Shown here one piece after another: positions 49,732 through 58,311 of a DNA stretch of 64,000 nucleotides. Source of the stretch: Limnochordaceae bacterium. Its GTDB lineage: Bacteria > Bacillota > Limnochordia > Limnochordales > DUMU01. Under the pieces are notes generated by a model. It did not search any database and was not told the DNA's origin. It saw only the letters and a list, made by a program, of their open reading frames with translations. How positions within the stretch are numbered: position 1 is the first letter of the stretch; every line of letters begins with the position of its first letter. A program made the translations under genes and the position numbers. Where the stretch lies: the NCBI GenBank assembly GCA_014896305.1, contig JADBKQ010000002.1:129670-193669 (forward strand), in the 5' to 3' direction.

Positions 49732-51801
49732 ATGGCCGGACTGGGAACGAGCGGGACGGCTGATCTGTCTGTGCTGGCCACACTCTTTCTGGCCACCTGG
49801 ATGCGGACGATCGGAGTCCTCTTGCCACTACCCCTCTTCCAGGTCCCCGGTCTGCCTCCCACCTGGCGGGGCGGCCTGGCGGCGTTGCTCGGCCTTGCCC
49901 TCGTGCCCACGGCCCAGCAGGCAACGGCGACCCCGCCTGTCGGCCTGCCCCCATTTTCCTGGTCAGCGGCGTCCGATTTGATGGTGCTGGCGCTGGTCCA
50001 ATTGGCCATTGGGCTGGCCATGGGCTTTCTGTTGCGCTTGGCCTTCGTGGCGGTGGAGGTGGCGGGTGTCCTGGTTGATCTTCCACTCGGTTTCGGCATG
50101 GACGCTCTGCTGGATCCTCTCACCGGCTCGGCCAGCCCGCTTTTTGGGCGGTTCTACCTGCTGCTGGCCCTCGTGAGCTTCATGGTCAGCGGCGGCCTGG
50201 ATGCTCTGGTGCGCACTCTGGATGAAAGCTTTCGCTGGCTGCCGCCAGGGGTTTCACCCCAACTATCCTGGGTGGGGCCGTTCTTGGTCCGCGGGCTGGA
50301 CGAGTTTTTCCTCACCGGTCTGCGACTGAGCCTTCCCCTGACGGTCGGGCTCTTCGTGGCGGACGTCGCGGTCGGTTTGCTGGCCCGAGCCACCCCGCAA
50401 CTCAACCTGTTCACCGTTGGCTTCCCCCTCAAAGAAGTCGGCGGTTTGCTGCTGGTCTGGATCACGGTGCCACTGACCGCCGCCGCGATGGGGGCTCTCT
50501 TCCAATTTGGCGGACAAGCCTGGGAGTGGGTCTCCCGTCTGATCCAGGGACTGGTACCTCGTGCAACGCCGGGCTTCGCAGGGGGAACCGCCTGGGGGAT
50601 CGTTGCCAGCAGTGCGATTTGGGCGCGGCCCGAGCCGCTTGCTTACCGGCGTCGCCAGGGGGATGGTCGCAAGCTGAACCGTAAGCGGTTCAACCTGCAA
50701 CTCTTTGCCGAGGAGAAAAGCGAGGCGCCCACCCCTCGTCGCCGGGAGGAGAGCCGGCGGCGGGGTCAAGTGGCCCGTTCCCCGGAATTTGCGGTTGGCA
50801 CGGTCTGCATCGCGGTAGCCGTCGTGGTGCGCTGGCTTGCTCCCTGGATCCGGCAGGCCGCTTTGGCGTTGACGGGACCGGATTGGCAGGCAGCCCTGGA
50901 CGCGGCCGGCCAGGCCGACAGCTTGACCACTGCCAGTCTGCCGCGCCTGGCCGGCCCCTTGTTGCGGAGCGGCGCGATGCTGCTGTGGCCGATCCCCGTC
51001 ACTGCCCTGGTCATCGCCAGCCTCACCTATCTCGCTCAAGCAGGCGGTGTGGTCACTGCGAAAGGGCTGGTGCCCGACCTCAACCGTCTCAACCCCCTGA
51101 CTGGGTTCGCACGCTGGTTCTCTTGGAGATCGCTCCTGGAGTTGGGAAAGTCTCTGATCAAGGCAGCGATTATCGGCTACGCTGCCTATAGCCTGATCGC
51201 CGGCCATCTCAACGAGTTGCCGGGCCTGCTTCGCTCTCCTCCTGGTTCGGCCGTGGGGGCTGTTGCGGGGTGGGTCTATGCACTGTTTGTGCATGTGGGC
51301 CTTGCCATCTTTCTCTTGGGGGTGGGGGACTACGCGTTCAACCGGGTGGAGTTAGAGCGGCAGTTGCGCATGACCCGAGAAGAAGTGAAAGAAGAGCTGC
51401 GGCAGACCGAAGGCGACCCCATGGTGAAGAGCAGGCTGCGCCAGCGTCAACGGCAACTGGCCCGCAGCCGGCAGATGACCGACGTGAAAAAGGCGGACGT
51501 CCTCATCACCAACCCCACCCACGTGGCCGTAGGGTTGCGGTATGATCCGACCGTGATGCGGGCGCCACGAGTGCTGGCCCGGGGGGCGGGGGTCTTTGCG
51601 CAGCGCCTGCGGCAGATCGCGCGGCAGGCCGGGGTGCCGGTCATCGAAAATCCGCCTCTGGCCCGTTCCCTCTACCGGGCCGTACGGGTCGGGCAAGAGA
51701 TACCGGCCGACTTGTACAAGGCGGTGGCCGAGGTATTGGCCTATGTTTACCAGCACTGGCCAGAACGGCGACCGCGGGGGCCGGATTCGCCGGTAAGCTG
51801 A
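49732..51801 (+). CDS. FliR-FlhB fusion protein
   Basis: One uninterrupted frame of 689 residues. Residues 1 to about 300 are FliR (six-helix gate protein: MRTIGVLLPLPLFQVPG, LVQLAIGLAMGFLLRLAFVA, ATPQLNLFTVGFPLKE). From about 315 comes FlhB (FNLQLFAEEKSEAPTPRRRE, ESRRRGQVARSPE, PLTGFARWFSWRSLLELGKS). The FlhB self-cleavage site is intact as N594-P595-T596-H597, followed by VAVGLRYDPTVM. The junction is a basic linker of about 15 residues. Such fusions are known in some clostridia. AGGGGGGAGA precedes ATG 49732. Confidence 0.95.
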   Translation: MAGLGTSGTADLSVLATLFLATWMRTIGVLLPLPLFQVPGLPPTWRGGLAALLGLALVPTAQQATATPPVGLPPFSWSAASDLMVLALVQLAIGLAMGFLLRLAFVAVEVAGVLVDLPLGFGMDALLDPLTGSASPLFGRFYLLLALVSFMVSGGLDALVRTLDESFRWLPPGVSPQLSWVGPFLVRGLDEFFLTGLRLSLPLTVGLFVADVAVGLLARATPQLNLFTVGFPLKEVGGLLLVWITVPLTAAAMGALFQFGGQAWEWVSRLIQGLVPRATPGFAGGTAWGIVASSAIWARPEPLAYRRRQGDGRKLNRKRFNLQLFAEEKSEAPTPRRREESRRRGQVARSPEFAVGTVCIAVAVVVRWLAPWIRQAALALTGPDWQAALDAAGQADSLTTASLPRLAGPLLRSGAMLLWPIPVTALVIASLTYLAQAGGVVTAKGLVPDLNRLNPLTGFARWFSWRSLLELGKSLIKAAIIGYAAYSLIAGHLNELPGLLRSPPGSAVGAVAGWVYALFVHVGLAIFLLGVGDYAFNRVELERQLRMTREEVKEELRQTEGDPMVKSRLRQRQRQLARSRQMTDVKKADVLITNPTHVAVGLRYDPTVMRAPRVLARGAGVFAQRLRQIARQAGVPVIENPPLARSLYRAVRVGQEIPADLYKAVAEVLAYVYQHWPERRPRGPDSPVS

Positions 51802-51881
51802 TTCGCGCGGTAAGACAGAGAGTTACCCCTTGGCCAGGCGGGTTCGACGGCCCGGAGAAAGCAGACAACAAGGAGGGGGAC

Positions 51882-54068
51882 ATGGCTCAATCGTGGCAGA
51901 GTGCCACCGGCACTCACAAGGCAGGAAGCTGGGCAGAAAGGCTTGGCGGGAAACAAACCTGGCTTGGTCTGGCCGATATGGGAGTGATCGGCCTGGTGAT
52001 GCTAGTCGTCATCATGATGGTGCTCCCCCTACCAGCCAGAGTCCTCGACTTTCTGCTGGCGGGTAACATCAGCTTCTCGCTGCTAATTCTGGCTCTCAGC
52101 ATGAACGTCCGCCACGTTTTGGATCTGTCGGCGTTTCCTACGATCCTGCTGGTGGCCACCCTCTTCCGGCTGGCCCTCAATGTCTCCTCGACCCGGCTGA
52201 TTTTGTTGCATGGATATGCCGGCGAAGTGATTAATGCGTTTGGCCACTTTGTCGTAGGTGGCAACTACGTGGTGGGCGCTGTGGTCTTCCTCATCCTGGT
52301 CATCATCCAGTTCGTCGTGATCACCCGCGGGGCTGAACGGGTGGCGGAGGTGGCCGCCCGGTTCACGCTGGACGCGATGCCCGGCAAGCAGATGAGCATC
52401 GACGCGGATCTCAATGCCGGGATCATCGACGAGGATCAGGCCCGCGCCCGCCGGGCAGCAGTGGAGCGAGAGGCAGACTTCTATGGTGCCATGGACGGGG
52501 CGAGCAAGTTCGTCAAGGGGGATGCGATTGCCGGCATCATCATTACGGTGATCAACATTCTGGCGGGATTCGTAGTCGGCCTGCTGCAGCAGGGGCTCAG
52601 CCTGGCCGAGGCATTACAGCGCTATACCCTGCTGACAGTGGGCGACGGGCTGGTGGCCCAGATACCCGCCCTGCTGGTCTCCACTGCTACCGGCGTCATC
52701 GTGACCCGGGCGGCAGCAGAAAACAACCTCGGACGGGAGGTCAGCCGGCAACTGACGGCCGATCCGCAGGTGCTCGCCGTGGCGGCAACCACCCTGGGAT
52801 TGCTGGGATTGGTGCCGGGCCTGCCGAAGCTCTCTTTTTTGACTTTGGCGGGGCTGCTGGGCGGCATCGCTTACGTCCTGCACCGACAGACGCCGCTACC
52901 CGCGGGGGCGACCGGAACCGCCGGGACAGGCCGCGCCAGGACCCTCGCCCCAGCTACCGTCGCCGGAGGAAGTGGGGCAAAGGAAGCTGCGGCCACCGGC
53001 GAACGGTCCTCGGAGGAGAGCGACATTCTCGCACATCTGCAAGTAGATCCCTTCGAGCTCAATTTGGGGTACAGTCTGTTGCCTCTGGTCGACAACAGCA
53101 GCGGCGGCGACCTGCTCACCCGCATCTCGGCCATTCGGCGGCGGCTGGCTTGGGACCTGGGCTTCGTCGTTCCGCCGATCCGCATTCGGGACAGTGTGGA
53201 GCTGCGGCCGAATGAATACCGCTTCCTGCTACGGGGGGTTGAGGTAGCCCGGGGGGAGTTGCTCCTCGACCGGCTGCTGGCGATGAACCCCGGTTCACAG
53301 GAGGCACCGCCTGGCGGCGTTGAAACCAAAGAGCCGGCGTTTGGCCTGCCCGCCTGGTGGGTACGAACAGAGGACCGGGAGAAACTGGAGACTTCTGGTT
53401 TTACGGTCGTCGAACCCGCAGCCGTGCTGGCCACTCACTTGACCGAGACGCTGCGTAGCTGTGCCGGCCAACTGCTCGACCGGCAAGAGATCCGTCGCCT
53501 GCTGGACGCGCTGCGGGAGAATTACCCGGCCGTGGTGGACGAAGTGACCCAGGTAGCCACCCTGGGCGACCTGCAAAAGGTGATGCAGGGCCTGCTGGCG
53601 GAGAACGTCTCCTGCCGCGACCTGGTCACGATCCTGGAGACTGTGGCGGACACCGCCCGTCAAACCAAAGACCCGGTCGCCCTGGTGCAGGCCGTTCGTC
53701 TGGCCCTGCGGCGACAGATCACCCGCGCTTTGTTGACGGAGGATGGGCTGTTACCCGCCATCACGCTCTCGCCCCGGGGTGAGCGTTACCTCCTGGAGAG
53801 CTTACAGGCAGCTCCTGGGGGAGGGCAACTGCCGGCCATAGACCCCCAGGAGCTGCGGCAATTGGCGGAGCGGCTTCGGACCCCCGTGCAGCAGGCAGCG
53901 CAGGAAGGCGTTCAACCGGTACTGCTGGTCTCAGCCGAGCTACGCTATCCGCTGCGGCAATTGTTGGAGCGTAGCTTTCCCCACCTGGCCGTGCTGGCCT
54001 ATTCCGAAGTGGCGCCTGGTATCTCGGTGAAGAGTTATGGAATGGTGGTGTGGCCTGATGAAGGTTAG
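51882..54068 (+). CDS. flhA: FlhA, flagellar export gate protein
   Basis: Proton-driven export gate with eight membrane helices and a large cytoplasmic domain (about 340-728). RLALNVSSTRLILLHGYAGE, VGGNYVVGAVVFLILVIIQ, FTLDAMPGKQMSIDADLNAG and EADFYGAMDGASKFVKGDAI are invariant FlhA sequences. 728 residues is slightly longer than average, with a Gly/Thr/Ala-rich linker near residue 340-375. ACAAGGAGGGGGAC precedes the ATG. It overlaps flhF by 11 bases. Confidence 0.97.
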   Translation: MAQSWQSATGTHKAGSWAERLGGKQTWLGLADMGVIGLVMLVVIMMVLPLPARVLDFLLAGNISFSLLILALSMNVRHVLDLSAFPTILLVATLFRLALNVSSTRLILLHGYAGEVINAFGHFVVGGNYVVGAVVFLILVIIQFVVITRGAERVAEVAARFTLDAMPGKQMSIDADLNAGIIDEDQARARRAAVEREADFYGAMDGASKFVKGDAIAGIIITVINILAGFVVGLLQQGLSLAEALQRYTLLTVGDGLVAQIPALLVSTATGVIVTRAAAENNLGREVSRQLTADPQVLAVAATTLGLLGLVPGLPKLSFLTLAGLLGGIAYVLHRQTPLPAGATGTAGTGRARTLAPATVAGGSGAKEAAATGERSSEESDILAHLQVDPFELNLGYSLLPLVDNSSGGDLLTRISAIRRRLAWDLGFVVPPIRIRDSVELRPNEYRFLLRGVEVARGELLLDRLLAMNPGSQEAPPGGVETKEPAFGLPAWWVRTEDREKLETSGFTVVEPAAVLATHLTETLRSCAGQLLDRQEIRRLLDALRENYPAVVDEVTQVATLGDLQKVMQGLLAENVSCRDLVTILETVADTARQTKDPVALVQAVRLALRRQITRALLTEDGLLPAITLSPRGERYLLESLQAAPGGGQLPAIDPQELRQLAERLRTPVQQAAQEGVQPVLLVSAELRYPLRQLLERSFPHLAVLAYSEVAPGISVKSYGMVVWPDEG

Positions 54069-55173
54069 AGATTTCGTTGCCGACTCGTTTGCGCAGGCGT
54101 TTGCCCGTATTCGTCAGGAGATGGGGCCAGACGCGTATATTGTTGCCACCCGAACCATCCGTCGGAGTTGGCCCTGGCCTCGCTCGGCTGGCGCCCCAGC
54201 GCGAGTCGTAGTGACTGCCGCCCTGCCGCCGGCGGCAAAAGACCTGGGTTCAAACGTGGCTGGCAGTCCACAGCCCGGCTCCTGGTCACAACGTCCGTCT
54301 CGGCCTGCCGAGGATGCAGCCAATGGTCCCGCATCCATGGTTCAAGCAGAGGCAGGCAGCTTGGAGAAAGAGGTAGAGAAAGAGGACGTTCGACCATCCC
54401 CTGGCCCGGGTTGGCTGGAACGCCTGCAACAGGCAGGTTGGCGAGAGGAGATTATATCCTGGCTCGAGAAGGAATGGCAACGGCAGGCGGCGGTTCTGGA
54501 CCCGGATGACTGGTCTCATTGTGTGCGCCCCTGGCTCAAAGAGGAGTTGATCTCCCGGGTCACCACCAGCCCGCCCTGGCTCGATCTGCCTGACCAGGCG
54601 CTCCTGGTTGTTGCCCTGGGGGCAAAAGGAAGCGGCAAAGAGGGGGTGGGACGCCAGGTAACGGACAGTTATCGACAAATCGTGGGCTGGCGGACCTGCC
54701 CGGTGCAGTTGAGCCTGGGGGATGTGGAGCAGGGGCGCTGGCAGCCTACGGCTCGTTCCCGCAGGCTGCACGACTTGATCTGGGTGGAGCTGCCCGATCT
54801 CGACGCCCTCACGCCCCCGCAGGCGTCCGCCTGGGTGAGGCAGGTCCGATCCTGGCACCCGGATGAGATCCACTGGGTGATTTCTGCGGCCCGGGCAGCC
54901 GAGGCAGATTCCCTGTGGCAGCTGGCGGCTCCGTTCGCACCCACCCACCTGACGGTGACGGACGCACAGCAACCGGGAGACTCCATCTTTGCCTATGAAC
55001 AGGCCTGGAAGACCGGCCTGGCCCTGCGATTTCTGGGGCGCCACCGGCCGGGTGGCACAGGCGAGGAGTCACAGGATCTCGAGATCGTGGACGGGGCAGA
55101 GCTCGTGGAAACGATGATCGCCGAGGTTGAAGCGGGATCGGGCAAGCCATCCGAAATTCGCCGGGAGGTGTAG
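54058..55173 (+). CDS. flhF: FlhF-like protein without GTPase motifs
   Basis: FlhF is an SRP-family GTPase that places flagella. The N-terminus MKVRDFVADSFAQAFARIRQ and MGPDAYIVATR is typical, and the C-terminal 180 residues align with the G domain in length and pattern (HPDEIHWVISAARAAEADSL, KTGLALRFLGRHRP). Yet G1 is GAKGSGKEG (Glu195 in place of the essential Thr), the DTAGR motif is replaced by VELPDLD, and TKLD by TDAQQPG. It therefore probably does not hydrolyse GTP. Pro/Gly/Ser-rich linker between the two parts. flhG, its usual partner, does not follow. Confidence 0.88.
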   Translation: MKVRDFVADSFAQAFARIRQEMGPDAYIVATRTIRRSWPWPRSAGAPARVVVTAALPPAAKDLGSNVAGSPQPGSWSQRPSRPAEDAANGPASMVQAEAGSLEKEVEKEDVRPSPGPGWLERLQQAGWREEIISWLEKEWQRQAAVLDPDDWSHCVRPWLKEELISRVTTSPPWLDLPDQALLVVALGAKGSGKEGVGRQVTDSYRQIVGWRTCPVQLSLGDVEQGRWQPTARSRRLHDLIWVELPDLDALTPPQASAWVRQVRSWHPDEIHWVISAARAAEADSLWQLAAPFAPTHLTVTDAQQPGDSIFAYEQAWKTGLALRFLGRHRPGGTGEESQDLEIVDGAELVETMIAEVEAGSGKPSEIRREV

Positions 55174-55178
55174 GTGCC

Positions 55179-55628
55179 ATGAAGTGGGTGAATGTCTTCC
55201 GTCGTCCTCTGCCGAGTATGAGGGCGAGCGAAGAGGGGCCGTCCCAGCGTCGGCTGCACTACCGTCTACCGATCATGCTTCCGTTCGTCTGGCGGCTCAT
55301 ACCTGGCGAAGGAGTGGGCAACGCCAGTGACTACAGCTGGTCCCAGGCGGTAACCCACGACCTGAGCGCCGGAGGCCTCAGCTTTCTTGCCGCCGACCGC
55401 AGCATTGGCGAAAGGCTGCAATTGCGGTTGCCACTGCCGGATGGGGAGGTCTCGGTCACCGGAGAGATCATCCGGTTGCAGCCGCTGGGGGATGCGCCCA
55501 GACCCACCGGTGAGCAGATGGTGGGTATCCGGTTCATTGATTTGTCCCCCCGGGCGGAGCAGCAGATCGTCCGTTACATCTTCCAGGTGGAGTCGAGCCG
55601 ACGCCGGCTGCAGGAAGGGACCGACTGA
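55179..55628 (+). CDS. PilZ-domain c-di-GMP-binding protein
   Basis: Small protein of 149 residues with a single PilZ domain: the RRxxxR motif is R24-R25-L-H-Y-R29 and the DxSxGG motif is D61-L-S-A-G-G66; the remaining strands (VSVTGEIIRL, VGIRFIDLS) fit the fold. There is no YcgR-type N-terminal domain or membrane helix. It probably binds c-di-GMP and acts on the motor or export system, though the target cannot be read. It takes the position where flhG is usually found, and the cluster's leader carries a c-di-GMP riboswitch. Confidence 0.9.
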   Translation: MKWVNVFRRPLPSMRASEEGPSQRRLHYRLPIMLPFVWRLIPGEGVGNASDYSWSQAVTHDLSAGGLSFLAADRSIGERLQLRLPLPDGEVSVTGEIIRLQPLGDAPRPTGEQMVGIRFIDLSPRAEQQIVRYIFQVESSRRRLQEGTD

Positions 55629-55692
55629 CCAGAAGTGCCGATGAACGGCAGGCGCAAGGACGCAGGAGCGAGCGAGAGCGGAGGAGTACACC

Positions 55693-56490
55693 ATGGCCAT
55701 TCAGCGCAGTGAGCTTGCACCGGAAGGGGCCACCAGCGGGCAGGCGGAACAATTGTGGCGCCAGTACAAGAAAACGGGCGACCCGCGCACGCGCGAACGG
55801 CTGGTTTTGGCTGCCACACCGTTGGTCAAGTATTGCGCCGGCCGGATCGCGATCGGCTTGCCTCCCAACGTTGAAATGGACGACTTGATCAGTTATGGGA
55901 TCTTTGGCTTGCTGGACGCCGTGGAGAAATTCGACCCGAAGAAGGGCGTCAAGTTCGAAACGTACGCTATCGCACGCATCCGCGGCGCGATTTTGGACGG
56001 GCTGCGGGCAGCCGATTGGGTGCCCCGCTCCGTGCGGCAGAAGGCGCGGGAGGTGGAACGGGTGGTCGCCCGCCTGGAAAGCCGGTTAGGGCGTCCGGCG
56101 GCAGACGAGGAGGTCGCCCGCGAGTTGGGGGTGGATGTGCAGCGCTATCATCAGATTCTGCAGGACGTCCAGGGAGCAGCCCTCCTGTCGCTTGAAGAGG
56201 GCTGGGTCGACGAGAGTGGCGAGCTGGAATACTCCCTGGCCCAATTGGTGGTCGACCCGTCCAACCAGGATCCGGGGCAGGCACTGGAGTTCGAAGAGGG
56301 ACGACGGCGCCTGGCCGAGGCCATCGAACGGCTTCCGGAAAGAGAACGATTGGTGATCACGCTATATTATTATGAAGGTTTGACGCTCAAGGAGATCGGC
56401 GCCGTGCTGGGGGTCTCAGAATCCCGAGTGTCGCAGATGCACACCAAGGCGATCCTGCGGCTGCGCGGCTATCTGACCGCGCCTGACTGA
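55693..56490 (+). CDS. fliA: RNA polymerase sigma-28 factor (SigD/FliA/WhiG family)
   Basis: Transcribes late flagellar genes such as flagellin. Region 2 is [20 protein letters not shown] and [18 protein letters not shown], then [16 protein letters not shown] (region 3), and region 4 is [39 protein letters not shown], matching SigD/WhiG closely. 265 residues, usual. ATG 55693 follows GCGGAGGAG. No flgM or flagellin gene lies in the window. Its place in the riboswitch-led cluster would put late genes under the same control. Confidence 0.95.
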   Translation: MAIQRSELAPEGATSGQAEQLWRQYKKTGDPRTRERLVLAATPLVKYCAGRIAIGLPPNVEMDDLISYGIFGLLDAVEKFDPKKGVKFETYAIARIRGAILDGLRAADWVPRSVRQKAREVERVVARLESRLGRPAADEEVARELGVDVQRYHQILQDVQGAALLSLEEGWVDESGELEYSLAQLVVDPSNQDPGQALEFEEGRRRLAEAIERLPERERLVITLYYYEGLTLKEIGAVLGVSESRVSQMHTKAILRLRGYLTAPD

Positions 56491-56511
56491 AGGGGTCACG
56501 ATGCTGGTGCG

Positions 56512-56541
56512 TTCACAAGGAAGCCTGGAGTATGGTATACT
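56512..56541 (+). promoter_or_regulatory. SigA-type promoter for rpsB-tsf
   Basis: TTCACA (56512-56517) and TATACT (56536-56541), five of six matches each, are separated by 18 bases; the -10 is preceded by TGG. The start would be near 56548, about 110 bases before rpsB. It gives the ribosomal genes a start independent of the flagellar cluster. Confidence 0.75.
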
Positions 56542-56544
56542 ACG

Positions 56545-56658
56545 CAACGGTGCGCAATCCACACGTTTCCAGACTGGTTCCAGGTGCCAATGATATGGCC
56601 GTTGGTCCAGACCAGAATGAAGGAACGGCGGAGAAAAACCTGAAGGGGTGTTGATCGA
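56545..56658 (+). promoter_or_regulatory. Structured 5' leader of rpsB
   Basis: The 110-base untranslated leader can fold: CTGGT near 56574 pairs with ACCAG near 56610, enclosing GCCA-ATGATA-TGGC and further CCA/TGG pairs. rpsB is often autoregulated by S2 through such a leader. I cannot assign it to a known leader class by eye. Confidence 0.35.
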
Positions 56659-57516
56659 ATGGCTGTGGCCACCATGAAGCAACTGTTGGAAGCAGGCGTC
56701 CATTTTGGGCATCAGACCCGGCGTTGGAATCCCAAGATGCGGGAGTACATTTTCACCGAGCGCAACGGGATCTACATCGTTGACCTGCAGAAGACGCTAA
56801 AGAAGCTGGAAGACGCATACAGTTTCGTGCGGGATGCCTCCAAAGAAGGCAAGTCAATTCTCTTTGTGGGCACAAAAAAGCAGGCCCAGGAGACCATTCG
56901 AGATGAAGCGACCCGTTGTGGCATGTTTTACGTCAACGTGCGTTGGGTTGGCGGGCTTTTGACGAATTTTCGCACCATACGGAGTCGAATTGAGCGTTTG
57001 AAAGAGCTCGAGCGCATGGAGCAGGATGGCACCTTTACGGTGCTGCCCAAGAAAGAGGTCGCCAATCTGCAGCAAGAAAAGGAGAAGCTTTCCCGCTTTC
57101 TGTCAGGTATCCGGGAAATGCGGACTCTCCCCGATGTCGTATACGTGGTGGATCCTCGCAAAGAGCATATCGCAGTCACCGAAGCCAGGAAGCTGCATAT
57201 CCCGATCGTGGCCATCGTCGATACGAACTGCGATCCCGATGACGTCGACTACGTGATTCCGGGGAACGACGACGCGATCCGGGCCGTTCGCTTGATTACG
57301 AGCAAGATCGCGGATGCCGTCATCGAAGGTCGCGAGGGCGTGGACGTGGCCTCCCCGACGCCGGGACAAGCGGAGGCCGCGGCGCCAGGAGAAGCGGAGT
57401 CGGAAGAGACGGAGCAATTGCAGGACACCTTGGATTTGGACGACGAGGATCTTGTCGATGTGGATGATGAGTTTGCTACTTCTACCACTGCCCGGCCACT
57501 GTCAGTAAAAGAGTAA
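56659..57516 (+). CDS. rpsB: Ribosomal protein S2
   Basis: Small-subunit protein. [60 protein letters not shown] and [20 protein letters not shown] are canonical. The last 55 residues, rich in Glu, Asp, Ala and Thr, extend the usual end; S2 tails vary. ATG 56659 has a weak ribosome site GGGGTG. Followed by tsf, as almost always. Confidence 0.98.
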   Translation: MAVATMKQLLEAGVHFGHQTRRWNPKMREYIFTERNGIYIVDLQKTLKKLEDAYSFVRDASKEGKSILFVGTKKQAQETIRDEATRCGMFYVNVRWVGGLLTNFRTIRSRIERLKELERMEQDGTFTVLPKKEVANLQQEKEKLSRFLSGIREMRTLPDVVYVVDPRKEHIAVTEARKLHIPIVAIVDTNCDPDDVDYVIPGNDDAIRAVRLITSKIADAVIEGREGVDVASPTPGQAEAAAPGEAESEETEQLQDTLDLDDEDLVDVDDEFATSTTARPLSVKE

Positions 57517-57535
57517 CACAGGGGGTCGGTCCCGT

Positions 57536-57557
57536 CCCGGCCGGTGTGCCGGCCGGG
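57536..57557 (+). terminator. GC-rich stem-loop between rpsB and tsf
   Basis: CCCGGCCGG (57536-57544), loop TGTG and CCGGCCGGG (57549-57557) form a perfect nine-pair stem about 20 bases after rpsB. No T-run follows (ATATTCC), so it is more likely an attenuator or mRNA-stability element that lowers tsf relative to rpsB than a full terminator. Confidence 0.45.
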
Positions 57558-57618
57558 ATATTCCTATGCTGGGGTCACGCACAGACTGGGATACCAACTT
57601 AAGGAGGACAAGCAACAG

Positions 57619-58248
57619 ATGGCAGAGGTTACAGCGGCAATGGTGAAGCAGCTGCGGGAGCAGACCGGAGCCGGGATGCTCGATTGCAAGCGCGCCCTGG
57701 AGCAGGCGCAGGGAGACCCCGAGAAGGCGATCACGATTCTACGGGAAAAGGGACTTGCTTCCGCTGCCAAGCGGGCTGGACGGACCGCCAGCGAGGGGGT
57801 CGTGGAAGCCTATGTGCACGGCGATGGGCGTATCGGCGTCCTGGTCGAACTCAACTGCGAAACTGACTTTGTCGCCAATACTGACCAGTTTCGTCAGCTC
57901 GCCCGGGACCTGGCCATGCAGGTAGCCGCGGCGCGGCCCGAGTACTTGTCGAGAGACCAAGTACCGGCCTATGTAGTCGAGCGGGAACTGGAGATTTACC
58001 GGGCCGCGGCCCGCAATGAAGGTAAGCCGGAAGCTGTCATCGACAAGATCGCGCAAGGCCGTCTGAACAAGTTCTATGAGGAAACCTGCCTGCTAGACCA
58101 GCCGTTTATCAAGGAGCCGGAAAAGAGCGTCAAGAGCCTGATCGACGAGGCTATCGCCCGCCTGGGCGAGAACATCGTCGTTCGTCGTTTCGTCCGCTTC
58201 GAGCGAGGCGAGTCAACAGCCGAGGAGGCCGTCAAGCAGAGCGAGTAG
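57619..58248 (+). CDS. tsf: Elongation factor Ts (short form)
   Basis: Nucleotide-exchange factor for EF-Tu. [39 protein letters not shown] and [15 protein letters not shown] are the EF-Ts signatures. With 209 residues it lacks one of the two core subdomains present in the 290-residue Bacillus and E. coli forms; similar short forms occur in Thermus and other lineages. ATG 57619 follows AAGGAGGACAAG. The frame is open upstream over the stem-loop but not conserved. Confidence 0.96.
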   Translation: MAEVTAAMVKQLREQTGAGMLDCKRALEQAQGDPEKAITILREKGLASAAKRAGRTASEGVVEAYVHGDGRIGVLVELNCETDFVANTDQFRQLARDLAMQVAAARPEYLSRDQVPAYVVERELEIYRAAARNEGKPEAVIDKIAQGRLNKFYEETCLLDQPFIKEPEKSVKSLIDEAIARLGENIVVRRFVRFERGESTAEEAVKQSE

Positions 58249-58311
58249 GAGGCTGGTGGGTACGGTGGATGAATCATGCCGCCAGCAGGCGTAAGGGATG
58301 GGGGGAAGTAG

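Noticed and set aside
49732-51801. Possible sequencing frameshift joining fliR and flhB
   Set aside because: Both halves are in the same frame with a linker of plausible length, and fusions of these genes are known in clostridia.
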